DNA from: Solen grandis
Lineage: Eukaryota; Mollusca; Bivalvia; Adapedonta; Solenidae
NCBI GenBank assembly: GCA_021229015.1
Contig: CM037795.1
Location: 18,929,166-18,993,165 of the forward strand
Length of the DNA stretch: 64,000 nt
Direction: 5' to 3'
This document shows, piece after piece, positions 22,510 through 34,559 of this stretch; position 1 is the stretch's first letter; every line of letters starts with the position of its first letter. The position numbers and the translations under genes are program-made. Under the pieces are notes generated by a model. That model saw only the letters and a program-made list of their open reading frames with translations. It made no database searches and was not told the origin of the DNA.

Positions 22510-25201
22510 CTGGATCAGTGAAACATAAAGAGTTGTTTTATTCTTACATTTCTTGCGTCATGAGATGTATATGCAGTCTACAATGGCAGGGGTGAAGATA
22601 GGAAAAAGGATAAATGCAAAAGCATACCATATTTTTCGAAATTATATCTATAGCAGGACTTAAAATACAAGACAAGGAAACGACAATTTTATTCAAAGGA
22701 GATCTGCCAAAGTTGTGTCACCTAGCACGCCATGATTTGTAACAAAATATAATTATGTCTTTATAAATAGATGTATATCTAAAGATAATTAATAGTCATA
22801 AAACAATTACATTTAAGAATACTATCAAAAGATTTCATATATTTCAGTTGTAATCACTAACATATTTTACCGAACTTTGTTTTGTTATTGAATTAAATTA
22901 TTTTGCTGTAGTGACTGAGAATAAAGACAGTAAGATTATTGAAGAATATTTCTCAAATTCTACATTTCATCCAAATTAAGTATCATCAACATAACATAAT
23001 ATTCAGTGGTAGATTCAAGAATTCATAAACTGATATGGGGACACAACTGGATCATAGGGTTTGGGCTACAAGGTCACTGAGTGACTCAGCAAACCTAAGG
23101 CTGAAGGCCTCCATCAAAACCTCTTATTAATTGCTCTTCCAAACACAATTACTTCAAAGCCACTTAATATACACAAGTGATGTAAATTTTACCAAAATAA
23201 ATGTGTGCCCAATAACTGTTACTTGCTGGCCAACTGGGCACGCGCCAACCCTAGTGCTATCCCAGTTAAAACCCACCACTGATATTAATAAACTCACACT
23301 AATCTCAAAATGGAAAAGAATGAGTTTGTCAATATTATTTTTAAATCACTATGGAATATTCAGTATAACTTCAACCATTATTTTATCAGAAAATGAATGA
23401 ATATTACTCAGTGAACTCTACATTGCAACTAGTTCCTGTTTTATATTTCTGTAATTTCTACTCAAATACTCTTATCTTATATTATAAACTAATGTAAATA
23501 TGGCTCTTAATTTGATAACTACAGAATCATTCATTATTAAACTATATGAAACCTATGAAATTAAATTTTTAATGCTACAAAAGTGTCAAATAAGTATCAA
23601 TACAGAAGGTTTCATGCAAAATTTATTATTTAATATATAAATTCTACAAGAAATATTGTTACTGACATGAAGACCTAGAACAATACACCATATATTTCCA
23701 TATTAAATGCTTCATCTAAAAAAGGACTTAACAATTTCCATAGAAAAAGTCAAAATCAATAATCCAAAGACCAATTAAATTTCCCCTCCCATTCTATCGG
23801 CCATTTATCACTAAAACATGTCCATTAATGTGCAGTTTTGTATACTGTTATGAATAAAGATACCAGATATTTTGTACATCTCCAATTTTTTTTTAAAAGA
23901 TATAGGGAAGGGGCTTTTTTATAGAAAATATGGTAATATAAAAAAAATATACAGAGTAGATTCATTAGCTCTATTATAATGTAAATACCAATGTAACATG
24001 GTTTATGTCATGGGCCTCAAATCATTAATAATTTAAGGTAACCCATCCATCATTAAATTATAATCATGGTCCTTCACATGCTTAAAAAAAATTTCAGTGG
24101 ATTATGCAAGCATCCACTGACTTGGTGTTATATAGGCACTTATGTTCAAAGTTTATAAAAGCTTGCATTTACTATGAAATTCCCACAATCACTTGATGAA
24201 CCATGATCACAATAAAATGAAGAGTGAACAACCTCATTGTTGCCATATAATCACAACATGGTCCAGTATAATGTGGTCCTAGTTTTGGACCCCAAACCAA
24301 CGTTATAATGGATCTAGACTGTATATGACACTTCCACTGTTAACATGTTAAACATTATACCAAATTCACATACTACAACAGCACAATTCATGTATTTTAA
24401 CAATTAAATCATTAAAATTGTCTTCATACCATACTAATAAAATTACCTAATAAATTTTAAAAAAAACAACATTAGTGCTGCTAATTTAAGTTTCTGCCAC
24501 TTTCACATTATCAATGTTTCGGTAATTCAAAGTAACAGTTTGATATTTTCAACACTGTCTCTCATTTGAGGAGTGGCATGCATGCCCAGAGTTCTTATAA
24601 AATGCTCATATTTCCTTACCAACAAGATATACAAAGGGCTGAATATAAGGTCCCTTGTTCTTGAATAAGACTTTGCATATGCCTAGCAGTCATTATGGCT
24701 ATTTGGCTTTGAGTCTTTAAAAAAATAAAAAGTAAAAACTGTACTTAAGCCCAATTTTAAGTTATTAAAATCATAGTACATAGTGTGGTTTTGAGAATAG
24801 TATTTGAGTTTAAACATGAGGTTGTTCTTAAAATAATTTCAAGAACTTGGGACTAGGTTTTTGCATGTTACAGCCAGGGATCAAACCAACAATATTAAAG
24901 GTCAATCAGGGATACTGTGATTATACATCACTCTCTGGTAATCAGATATTAATATAACAATCAACCAAACCTAAGATGCACACTGTCAGCTTTACATCTA
25001 TTTCTTTTTATTTTCTCTTTTTCAAAGCACAAACATCTTTAAGCATTTTATATTTTCTCTTACTTTTATCTCAAACAAATATTATTTTCTCTTTCACAAA
25101 GCAAACAAATCTACCACCAAATGCACATTTAATCTTTAAATAACTTTAGGATGTATACTACAGTAACAGGTATTTACTATACATGTATATACAAGAAAGA
25201 A
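22510..25201 (-). other. Intronic stretch, nothing recognised
   Basis: AT-rich sequence up to the first shell-and-core element. No supported exon. Confidence 0.45.
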
Positions 25202-26020
25202 AACAAGAGGGCCAAAATGGCCCTTAATCGCTCACCTGAGAAAGATGATTGCTTAAGAAATAAAAATGCTAGAACATTAACAAAGTGAAATCTGGCTTTT
25301 TTTATAGTGAAAGGGGCATAACTCCTAAATTATCTAGCCAATATCAGTTATAATTGAACCCGATTGCGAGATTATGATCATAAACATTGTTTTAAAGTTT
25401 AAAAATGATTGTTTAAAAAAAAATGAAGATAGTAGAGAGTAAACAAAGTGAAATCTTGCATTTTTTATATTAAAAGGGGCATAACTCTGACCAAATTGGC
25501 CCATCTCAGTCACAATTGAACTCAATAAAAAGGTTATCGCCTTTAACAATGTCATAAAGTTTGAAGATGATTCTAAAAAAATGAAGATGCTAGAGTGTAA
25601 ACAAAGTGAAAGCTGGCATTTTTTTAATATTAAAAGGGACATAACTCCTGACCTAATTGACTGTTCTCAGCCATATTCAAACTGAATTGAGACATTTTGG
25701 TCATAAACATTGTCATAAAGTTTGAAGATGATTGCTCAAAAGATGAAGATGCTAGACTGTAAACAAAGTGAAATCTGACATTTTTTGAATATTGAAAGGG
25801 GCTTAACTCCTGACCTAATTGACCGATCTCACCCATATTCAAACTCAATTGAGATATGGTCATAAACATTGTCTTAAAGTTTAAAGATGATTGCTTAAGA
25901 AATGAAGGTGATAGAGTGTAAACACTTAATTGTTGACCACGCACTACGCACACCGCACGACGTACGACAGGCACTCACGGGATCACAATAGCTCTTCCTG
26001 AGCTATGCTCAGGTGAGCTA
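25202..26020 (+). mobile_element. Shell-and-core non-autonomous element, core type 1
   Basis: The 5' end is AACAAGAGGGCCAAAATGGC then CCTTAATCGCTCACCTGAG, containing a GGGCC/GGCCC hairpin. The 3' end is a hairpin, AGCTCTTCCTGAGC then TATGCTCAGGTGAGCT. The GCTCACCTGAG near the 5' end is the inverse of CTCAGGTGAGC at the 3' end. The core is four to five diverged copies of a unit of about 161 bp marked by AAAGGGGCATAACTCC and AAGTTTGAAGATGATTGCT. Just before the 3' hairpin is a CG-rich GCACGACGTACGAC tract. No coding capacity. Confidence 0.8.
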
Positions 26021-26644
26021 TAAAAAATAATAATAGTGCAGAAAATTTTCTTAAACTTTGCATGATTATATAGAATCTCACTAAAACCAAATGTATGGAA
26101 AACAAATTTGCCTCCCCTTTCTTATTTTTCTTTTATCTCCCACTGAAAGTGAGTTTTATTCTCTTTTCTGTCATTTTCAAGGGCAAAAAACTATTGATAC
26201 ATTATTTCCTTTCACATTATTGTTTGGAATTTCATTTCAAATCATTATGCAAAGTTTAAAACAATTCTATCCAACAGAATTTTCACTATGTTTCAGCATG
26301 TAAAATAATGTGCTTTTGTTGAAAAATGTGAGGAAAATTTTTATTTGTTCGCGTAAGAGATTAAAGTATAAAATCTATCACAGAGATTGTCTGGAAATTT
26401 TACATTAAGTACCAAACATTGATTTGAAATCAATGAGGTGTTGCTATCCATATTATTGAGTTATCTGCCCTTGAAAATGACATATAAGAGCACAGAACTC
26501 ACTTCAGGGACTGATAACTCAAAAAGAAGAATGGGAAGCCCCAATTTTTTCCCAATTTTTTGTTTCTAGTGTGATTCTTTATAAACATGCAAACATTAAG
26601 AAAATTCCCATGCTAGTTTTAATTTTCTTTCTTTGTCTTTATAG
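26021..26644 (-). other. Spacer between two related elements
   Basis: AT-rich. It contains an interrupted inverted relation between TCCCACTGAAAGTGAGTT (about 26137) and GAACTCACTTCAGGGACTG (about 26496), possibly a further small fold-back unit. Confidence 0.4.
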
Positions 26645-27773
26645 AACAAGAGGGCCAAGATGGCCCTTGTGCGCTCACCTGAGAAAGATGATTGCTTAAG
26701 AAATAAAGATGCTTGAGTGTAAAAGTGAAATCTGGCTTTTTTTTATGGTGAAATGGGCATAACTCCTAAATTTACAAGTCAATATCAGTTATAATTGAAC
26801 CCGATTGTGAGATAATGGGCATAAACATTGTCTAAAAGTTTAAAAATGATTGTTAAAAAAATGAAGTTGGTAGAGAATAAACAAAGTGAAATCTTGCATT
26901 TTTTGTATTAAAAGGGGCATAACTCCTGACCTAAATGACCCATCTCAGCCACAATTGAACTCATTTGAGACATTATGGTCATTAACAATGTCATAAAGTT
27001 TGAAGATGATTGCTAAAAAAAGGAAGATGCTAGAGTGTAAACAAAGTGAAATATGGCTTTTTTTATATTAAAAGGGGCATAACTCCTGACCTAATCGACG
27101 GATCTCAGCCATAATCAAACTCAATTGAGACCTTATGGTCATATGCATTGTCATAAAGTTTGAAGATGATTGCTCAAAAGATGAAGATGCTAGAGTGTAA
27201 ACAAAGTGATTTCTGGCATTTTTTGAATATTAAAAGGGGCATAACTCCTGACCTAATGTTCCGATATCAGCCATAATCAACTTGGCCGAGATTTTATGGT
27301 TATAAACATTGATATAAAGTTTGAAGATAATTGCTCATGAAATGAAGATGCTAGAGTGTAAACAAAGTGAAATATGGCATTTTTTGAATTTTAAAAGGGG
27401 CATAACTCCTGACCTAATGTTCCGATATCAGCCATAATCGAACTTGGCCGAGATTTTATGGTTATAAACATTGATATAAAGTTTGAAGATAATTGCTCAT
27501 GAAATGAAGATGCTACAGTGCAAACAATGTGAAATCTGGCTTTTTTGAATTTTAAAAGGGGCATAACTCCTGACCTAATGTTCCGATATCAGCCATAATC
27601 GAACTTGGCCGAGATTTTATGGTTATAAACATTGTTTTAAAGTTTGAAGATAATTGCTCATAAAATGAAGATGCTAGAGTGCAAACGAACAAATTGTGGA
27701 CGACGGACGGACGGACGACGGACATTCATCGATCCTAAAAGCTCATCCTGAGCACACGTGCTCAGGTGAGCTA
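26645..27773 (+). mobile_element. Shell-and-core non-autonomous element, core type 1
   Basis: The same 5' end as the 25202 element (AACAAGAGGGCCAAGATGGC then CCTTGTGCGCTCACCTGAG). The same core, with AAAGGGGCATAACTCCTGAC at about 26913, 27073, 27236, 27397 and 27558, so a period of 160-163 bp. The last three units are nearly identical, suggesting recent expansion at that side. A CGGACGGACGGACGACGG tract precedes the 3' hairpin AGCTCATCCTGAGCACACG then TGCTCAGGTGAGCT. Confidence 0.85.
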
Positions 27774-27799
27774 AAAACTAGGAATGTGTTCAGAGGACT

Positions 27800-28160
27800 C
27801 AGATGCCCCACCCGTTGCATTTTCATAAACAAAGGCCAACAACCAGGTGCACAAATTCATGTCTTGAATAACATATCCATGAAGTTTCAAGTCTGTACTA
27901 CAAATACTTTCAGAGTTACGTGAGTCACAAACATAAAATTCTGTATTTTTCAAAAACAAAAGCCCTTAACTCTGTCAACTTCAATAGCAGTTGAACGAAA
28001 ATACCCAGGTGCACAAGTTCATGTCCTGAATAATACATTCATGAAGTTTCAAGTCTGTAGTACAAATACTTTCAGAATTATGCGTGTCACAAATTTTCAG
28101 GACGGATGGACATACTTACGGACCCCACTCCATTTTTGGTAGGGGCATAAAAACTGTTTC
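27800..28160. repeat. Two copies of a repeat of about 161 bp, another core type
   Basis: CCAGGTGCACAAATTCATGT at about 27843 recurs as CCAGGTGCACAAGTTCATGT at about 28004. Both are followed by ATGAAGTTTCAAGTCTGTA. The second copy ends in GGACGGATGGACATACTTAC, like the subterminal tract of the shell-and-core elements, but no terminal hairpin follows. It directly abuts the preceding element. Confidence 0.7.
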
Positions 28161-29458
28161 TGTACATGGGATATATCTTGAGGTGTACCCCTTCTCCCTC
28201 TTTGATAATATGTAGTTTGATTATAGGGCAGGTATTTTCATGGCATTCCCAGGTGCAAAGTACTGGTCCAACTCAGGAACTGTCAAGAGGGATTGGCAAA
28301 ATTTTTAAAAACTTGCTTCCCAATTGACATGAAATAAATAAGTTTTAATTAATATAAACAAATAGCTAAAAATTACACCTATAGAACTACTATCTCAGTT
28401 TAGCTTCCTTGACAACTATAGCATATTGGGCAGAAGAAACTAAAACTCCCTGCCATTCAATTAACATCAAGCATGTAAATGCACCAATAGCAATTAACAA
28501 ATCAAGAAAAAACACAAAGGCCTGAGATATGTAAAACTTAGCCTTGACCTTCAAAAAAAAAGCTCTTTTATGTAACAATTATTAAGCGAGACAAAGAAAA
28601 CAAAATGATTTGGAAGAATATCTAAATAAATTGCAGGGACGTCACAAATAAAATAAAAACTTGCAAAAAAAATGCTTCAAAGCTTTCCATTAATCAAAAT
28701 GCAATTTAAGCTTTTAAACTAGCAATAAATAAAAAAATAAAATAAAATAAGCTTAAATGAAGAAACAATAATGAAATTGCCATCCATTCCCTATATCAAT
28801 GATGAGTTACACTTTTGATATAACTTTATTTTTTTAAATTTATCCCTTTTTTAAAGGGTTTTTTTTTTTTTTTTAATTTAATTTTTAATAATTATTATGT
28901 TAAATTTTTTTTAAATCATGTATTATTTACTTAGCACTAAGTATTGTTGATGGAATTTGAGTCTGAATCTACACAAATATTCTCACCATTTTAAGAAAAA
29001 GGCATTTTTTAACGATAGATATTTTAGTTTGTATGTATAGATACCAATATCAAACTGACTTGAAATTTACACATTAGCTCAATTTTCACTTTTACTATCA
29101 TATATCAAAGCATATAACTGTTTTATACTTTAAACACTATTCAATGACTTCTTAATTAACTTTTCCTTTCTCAAAATGATACCAAGAAAGTAGAAAGTTC
29201 TATCAAAAGAGTAACCGCAGTATTCATGTCTCCAGCTAAGGATCTATTAATACTGAAAATAGGACTTCTGTCAGTTTCCAAGCTGAAAGTTTACCAGTTT
29301 TATATCTATAGCGGACGATTGTTTTAAACCCTGAAAAGCAAATGAAAGCCTCATAATCATGTGTCAACGTCTTCCTGCAAATTTACTGAAATGAAAAATA
29401 TTGCCAAAACAGTGTGCAGATGACACTGAACAATTCATATCAAGTTTTCTCTTATTAC
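28161..29458 (-). other. Intronic stretch, low complexity
   Basis: Contains A/T-rich low-complexity tracts (about 28725-28750 and 28830-28920) and, at about 28230-28275, a fragment similar to the tail of SINE type 3 (CCCAGGTGCAAAGTACTGGT). No exon seen. Confidence 0.4.
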
Positions 29459-29595
29459 TTAAGGCAAAGTCCCTGTAATGGTTCCACTGGGTCTTCGACC
29501 ACTTAACATCTCAAACATTAGGAAACCTTAGTTATCTTCGTAAAAGGTCATGAGGTCCGAAATGTATTAGAACCATTATAGGGACTTTACCTTAA
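29459..29595. mobile_element. Compact TTAA-ended MITE
   Basis: The inverted termini TTAAGGCAAAGTCCCTGTAA then TGGTTC, and on the other strand TTAAGGTAAAGTCCCTATAA then TGGTTC, match at 24 of 26 positions. The total is 137 bp, with the outermost TTAA possibly being the target-site duplication. Confidence 0.7.
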
Positions 29596-30737
29596 TTGCA
29601 CACTAAAATGAGAGGAAAATATGGCATTAGTTAGATTTTGATGAGTAGGATGAGTAATGTACATGTCTGGAACAAGAACTTAATTTTGATACCAAAAATG
29701 ATAAGAATGATATATTCAAGAGATTAAAAGAAACTATGCTTTTAATGTTATAAATGAGACATTCTTAATGTGTGTTTGTTTGGGATTAATGTCCCACCAA
29801 AAGTATTTCAATCATTTAGGGATGTTGCCTGAATAGACATAATACAGCCTAACTTTTGATATCATGCCATAGACAAGTGGCATGATACATGGCACCCTTT
29901 TATGTTTTGTGCCAAGAAAATGAAATATACCAAAACTATTTTAATTACAATAATTGGCATGTTGTTTCTAAGGATCAAACCCATGGCAATCCACTTAAGA
30001 GACAGAGGCCACTGGGACTGGTAAGAATATTGAACTGTTTTACTTGTAACTCTCAAACAGTGAAAAATATTTGATATATTCTTTATGAAAATGATCATAA
30101 TTTCTTTATATTAATGATTAAATATATCTCTGGACTTAATACTTAGTAAGTTTGTTGTTACAAATAGAAGAGAAACAAAGATGTTTTTTATGATTATACA
30201 AGAAATCTCTGTTACCTCAATATCTTTATTATTATTAGCTTAATTAAGTTTATAATATATTCTAAGTTATTATCTATTCTATTCCTATTACAAACAATAA
30301 CTGTAAAGTAAGGAAAAGGGCATCAAACTTACAAACACATGATTTGTAACTAATGTAGTTCAAAGAAACAAATGTATTAACTTACATGCTTCTAATGGGA
30401 AAAAAATGATAGACCAAATTTCTAATCAGGAACAGTAAAGCTAAATAAAATGCATTTCACACAGATGTCACTCTTTCTATCAAAATTGCTTTTTAAAACA
30501 AAAAAAAAGCTAGCACAGTAAAACTGAAACCTTTTTATAGCTTATCAATTCAACCAGAAGAACAATCTTAAATGGTGCCCGAATGTCTCATCATTAAAAG
30601 ATTAATATAGGGGTGTTGTGCATAGCAATTAAAACTGCAATTAGAAATGTTAAGTGCAAATGTTAACTCAAATGTTAACTCAGTTAGCATTTAGCTCACA
30701 ACAAAAGTCAAAGGAAATTTGTGTCGAGTTAACTTAC
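29596..30737 (-). other. Intron of the minus-strand gene
   Basis: AT-rich. Overlapping frames at 29862-30098 on both strands have no splice or composition support. Confidence 0.45.
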
Positions 30738-30839
30738 AACCTATCATATCTTTGGTCGTTTCTTTGTTTTCATCAGTAACTGGAACAACTATTTTCTGAC
30801 TGCCTGTCTCTGATTTGACAGGGGAGGAAACTCTTACTT
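30738..30839 (-). CDS. Coding exon of unidentified disordered protein (serine/threonine-rich)
   Basis: The acceptor is AACTGGATTTCAG and the donor is GGTT then GTAAGT, a strong site. The exon is 102 bp. It enters with two bases completing a split codon (Glu) and leaves with one base (T). It encodes VRVSSPVKSETGSQKIVVPV then TDENKETTKDMIG. The SSPVK motif looks like a proline-directed kinase site, and the exon is rich in Lys, Glu, Thr and Ser. Its phases match the exons on both sides. No domain recognised. Confidence 0.7.
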
Positions 30840-31434
30840 CTGAAATCCAGTTCACATTTAAGAGTTAGGTTTCTTTATTTGTCCATTTTTAAAGAGAAAA
30901 ATGAAAAAATATCCTTTAAAGTCCAAACATGAAACTATAACTAAAACATAAATAAAAAGATAAAACTTATAAAATAATAAATGATAAAAATAAAATCATC
31001 TCAGAAAACATGAAGGAAAGGTAAATAGACAAGTGTTGTCAATAGCGAATTAGTATTGATTTCCCCTTTTTCAATATAAGCCTATTTCATATATGAAAAT
31101 AACATTATCACTACGTGCTCAGGCGAGCTAAAAAGTATTCCTTTTGAAATATGTTTTGTTTGTCTGTAAATATGTAATGATTTTAACTTGTAAAATATAC
31201 TCTTCTGCAGAGCAGTGTACTAGTGCTGTACTGTTATTTGTAATATAATTATATAAAGGTATAAATACCAAGATAAATAAAGAAAAGAAGAAAACAATTA
31301 ATTAGATGATAATAAAACCACGAATTAACCTAATTAAATAATCATTCCATCAGAATTGAAAATAAATTTAAGTTTAAATGAATTAAACAGTTTGATAATA
31401 CATGTAATGACATAAGACAAATACTGACCAACAC
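30840..31434 (-). other. Intron with a shell-element 3' end fragment
   Basis: At 31107-31135 the text ACGTGCTCAGGCGAGCTAAA AAG matches only the last part of the shell-and-core 3' terminus. No core or 5' end is present. Confidence 0.55.
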
Positions 31435-31529
31435 CTGTGACAGGTCTACTGCTGGGGTCATCGTCCGGCCTGACCTCTGCTCCATCTAGTGAACTGGGTG
31501 ACCCCGGTCGACCTTCTGTCCCACTGTTT
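31435..31529 (-). CDS. Coding exon of unidentified disordered protein (Ser/Pro/Asp-rich)
   Basis: The acceptor is GGCCCTTCCAG. The exon takes one base to finish a Ser codon, then reads NSGTEGRPGSPSSLDGAEV and RPDDDPSSRPVT, and leaves with one base. Two donors are possible: CACAG then GTGTTG (end 31435), or six bases further, GTGTTG then GTCAGT (end 31429). Both keep frame and differ only by inserting Gly-Val. Only this frame is open; another hits TGA. Acidic and serine-rich, low complexity. Confidence 0.7.
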
Positions 31530-34500
31530 CTGGAAGGGCCACAAGTTAAAATATGTAAATAAGTGGTATATATTTTCTCTCTTTTTTTTTTTCTTATTTT
31601 TGATACAAACTTATATAGACATGAAGGCTTCTGTAAACTGTGATTAATGATACAGTATGTATTATAGAAATACAGAGATGAGTATCTTTGTTAGATAATG
31701 TACATTTTATTATCTTGATAGATGGATTTTAGACATGACCATTTGTAAAAGAATTTCAAAATATTGTTTATTAACAAACAATACATCATCAAGGCAAGAA
31801 ATATATGTACAATCCTGTCAACTGCAAGGGCGAAAACTGGCGACATTTCTGTCTGCTAAATACTCTTCAATACATCACGTTGGAAAACAACATTTACCCC
31901 TCCACTAAATATAGCCTCCTATTGAAGAGGATTATGATAACCAGAACCAAAGCATGAGTACCACTTGAGACGTCTCATATCTCACCGTCTTCAAATGATG
32001 AACATATTTTCATTTCACGGCAGAGCCACCTGCTGGGGGTAGTTTTATCAGGGTTTGTGTATAAATTCTCACTGTATCGAATATGAGGTGTCATAAACTG
32101 TTTTTCAATATACACATGTATATTTTTCTTCTTTAAATACAGGCAAATATATATGGAAATTCTTAAAAGGACAAACTAATCACATAAAGCAACCTTTTCT
32201 CTAAGGGTCCTTCCAAAAGGAGGCAAACTCTTATTTGTTGGCAAACAATCTCTCTTCCATTTTTTTTACTCAAGGGGACATGATTATTTCAGTTAATAAA
32301 ATAATAAAGATAAATTTACCGAATATGCAATTTGAAAAAAGATATTGAAAATATCTTAACATTCCAGATGATGAACAAAATTGCTTAAATGCTTGCTTCA
32401 ACAGTTGATTACTTAGTTCTTGGGTAATCAATTGTCTCCAATGCATTCTTGTATTTCATTGGTCGCTTCATGATTTAAAGAAGAAACTTAACCAATCAAA
32501 GTATGTTAATAAATATCTCGAATAAACTCTACCCACAGTTTATAAATGAAGAGAAAATGTAACTGATTTATCGTGAGTGGCCAATACCTTGATGTCGACA
32601 ATGATGAATCTAAAAATAAGAAGGTGGGATGTTGACACATCATGCAGATACAGCAATCACAAGCACACAGAAGTACGATAAGAAATGGATAAGAACTGAA
32701 GGGTTTATCAAAATAAGTTAAAATATTTTCAAGTTAATATTATTCAAAAACGTGTAATGATGTAGGCATCAGATAACAGAGATTTTTGTTTATGTGGTAT
32801 TGTTAGAACAAGTTCTATAACAAAATCGTCCAAAAAATGAATTTGCCCCTTGGACAGGCAAATATTTATTTTAATTCTAAAACACACAGGATGACTTGCA
32901 AAAACTTCAATGTTTTGCAGAACCCTAAACAAAAGATCAATAATTTAATTTTGATTATTACCACAAGAGACTATTAAATGTTGCAGAAGGGAAAAGCTGA
33001 AGCACAGAATGTTGTAATAAAAACTTGATGTATTTTCGTCAAAGCTCTGTACGTATTCAAGTATAGTGTTCAATAAAAGTGGCATTGTTTCTTCGTTTGA
33101 ATGTCTTCTGCAAGCATAATGAGAGCTATAATATTTTGCAAAATTTAAGTCAAAGAAAACAAAAAAAAACCTGCTATAAGTGAATACTATAAACTGGTAG
33201 ACGGAAAGAAGTATCGATACCAAATTATTTTTACTATTAATATTACCATTATTTTCTGCTGACAATAAATTTTGTTGTTTCTATAACTGAACACAATTTT
33301 GTTGTTATTTCATGGGTTCATGTTCTAGAAACCGTTAGGTTCGAGGGGATAATATTTTTTTTAAAAAGATGGAGGGAAAGATGACAACAGAAATATAGTG
33401 CAGTGGGTGTCTGAGAGATTTCCGAAGAGAAATAATTCATTTAAAAATTAAAGTCACTCTGTACCAATATTTCGGCCAAATTTGCCCTTTTCCTTGACAA
33501 AGGCAAGTTTTGTCGAATGACTTTAAATGTTAACTGTTATTTTTGTTTCATAGAAAAAGCATGTGCCAAAGCAACACAAAATGCACATGATTCATGCAGA
33601 GCTAACAAAAGGCGAAAGAGCACACACTTCATTCCGACTTACATTCCGTCTTCTTTTGTTTCAGGAATTGAACTGTTGATAAAACAAAAAACGATTTATG
33701 TAATTTAGTCCATGCCATACTGAGGGTATGTATTACAATCCCAGTCAGATTCATATTGTTTTAACTTATTCTTAAACGCTTGAGTTCATCCTGTTGTAAA
33801 ATAGATATTCTTTTTCTTTTTGAAATAATAATAAATATTATAACACTAACCAAAAAAATGGAACAGAATTACAGAACAGGTGAACAATAATGAACTCATG
33901 CGGCCATCAGCAATTGGACTGATGTAATATTTTACTTGTATTGAACGCTTTATAAATTTGGGATTCAGTAATTATGCAATTTTTCATTAAAAAGTTATAT
34001 CTACATTGAAAGTAATTCATTTAATATATAGTTTAAGTCAAACAAACTTGTATGTTTGTTTCAAACTCATAAGATATGCACACATTAGACTTTTCTTATT
34101 TTGAAATACTTTGATATCAAAAGTTGGTTTCCATTTGCTTTTAAGAACCCTTGAAAACTATAGACATCAAAACAACAACAACAAAAGAAACATCCATGCA
34201 AAAGTCAAGATTGTGCAGAATACTGAAAATCAATAGATGAAAGAAGTTAAAAATAAACCCTGTTTCAAGAAAAGCAACTTGATAACTTGCAAAACGTATT
34301 TCCTTGGCGACAAAAACAATACAACAACAAACACACACCATTGCGATGGTATTAACATGCATTATTAATATGACAAGGGCTGACTGCGAAACTGCTCCAT
34401 CATCCTCTATCTCTATATGCACTTTGGAAAGTTCCGCGGGCAACCCTCTTAATGTGTTCATCAACAGAAGCACAAACGTGCCATTGATATATATGCATTT

Positions 34501-34559
34501 TTCTATATCAAGCCACACACAGAAATGTGATAGAAGTTAAAACTTCAGGTGCAACATAT
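31530..34559 (-). other. Intron of the minus-strand gene
   Basis: AT-rich. A 22-bp segment at 32588-32609 has fair splice sites but would break the frame (see rejected items). Nothing else recognised. Confidence 0.45.

Noticed and set aside
25334..25974. Minus-strand frames of 102 and 114 codons
   Set aside because: They follow the 161-bp core units of a non-autonomous element and show the same repeated peptide; no coding function expected.
32588..32609. 22-bp microexon (minus) with a TTATTTTTAG acceptor and ATCAAG/GTATTG donor
   Set aside because: Its length is not a multiple of three, and inserting it between 37604-37669 and 31435-31529 leads to a stop, while direct joining of those exons keeps a good frame. 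It could only be a poison exon or chance.
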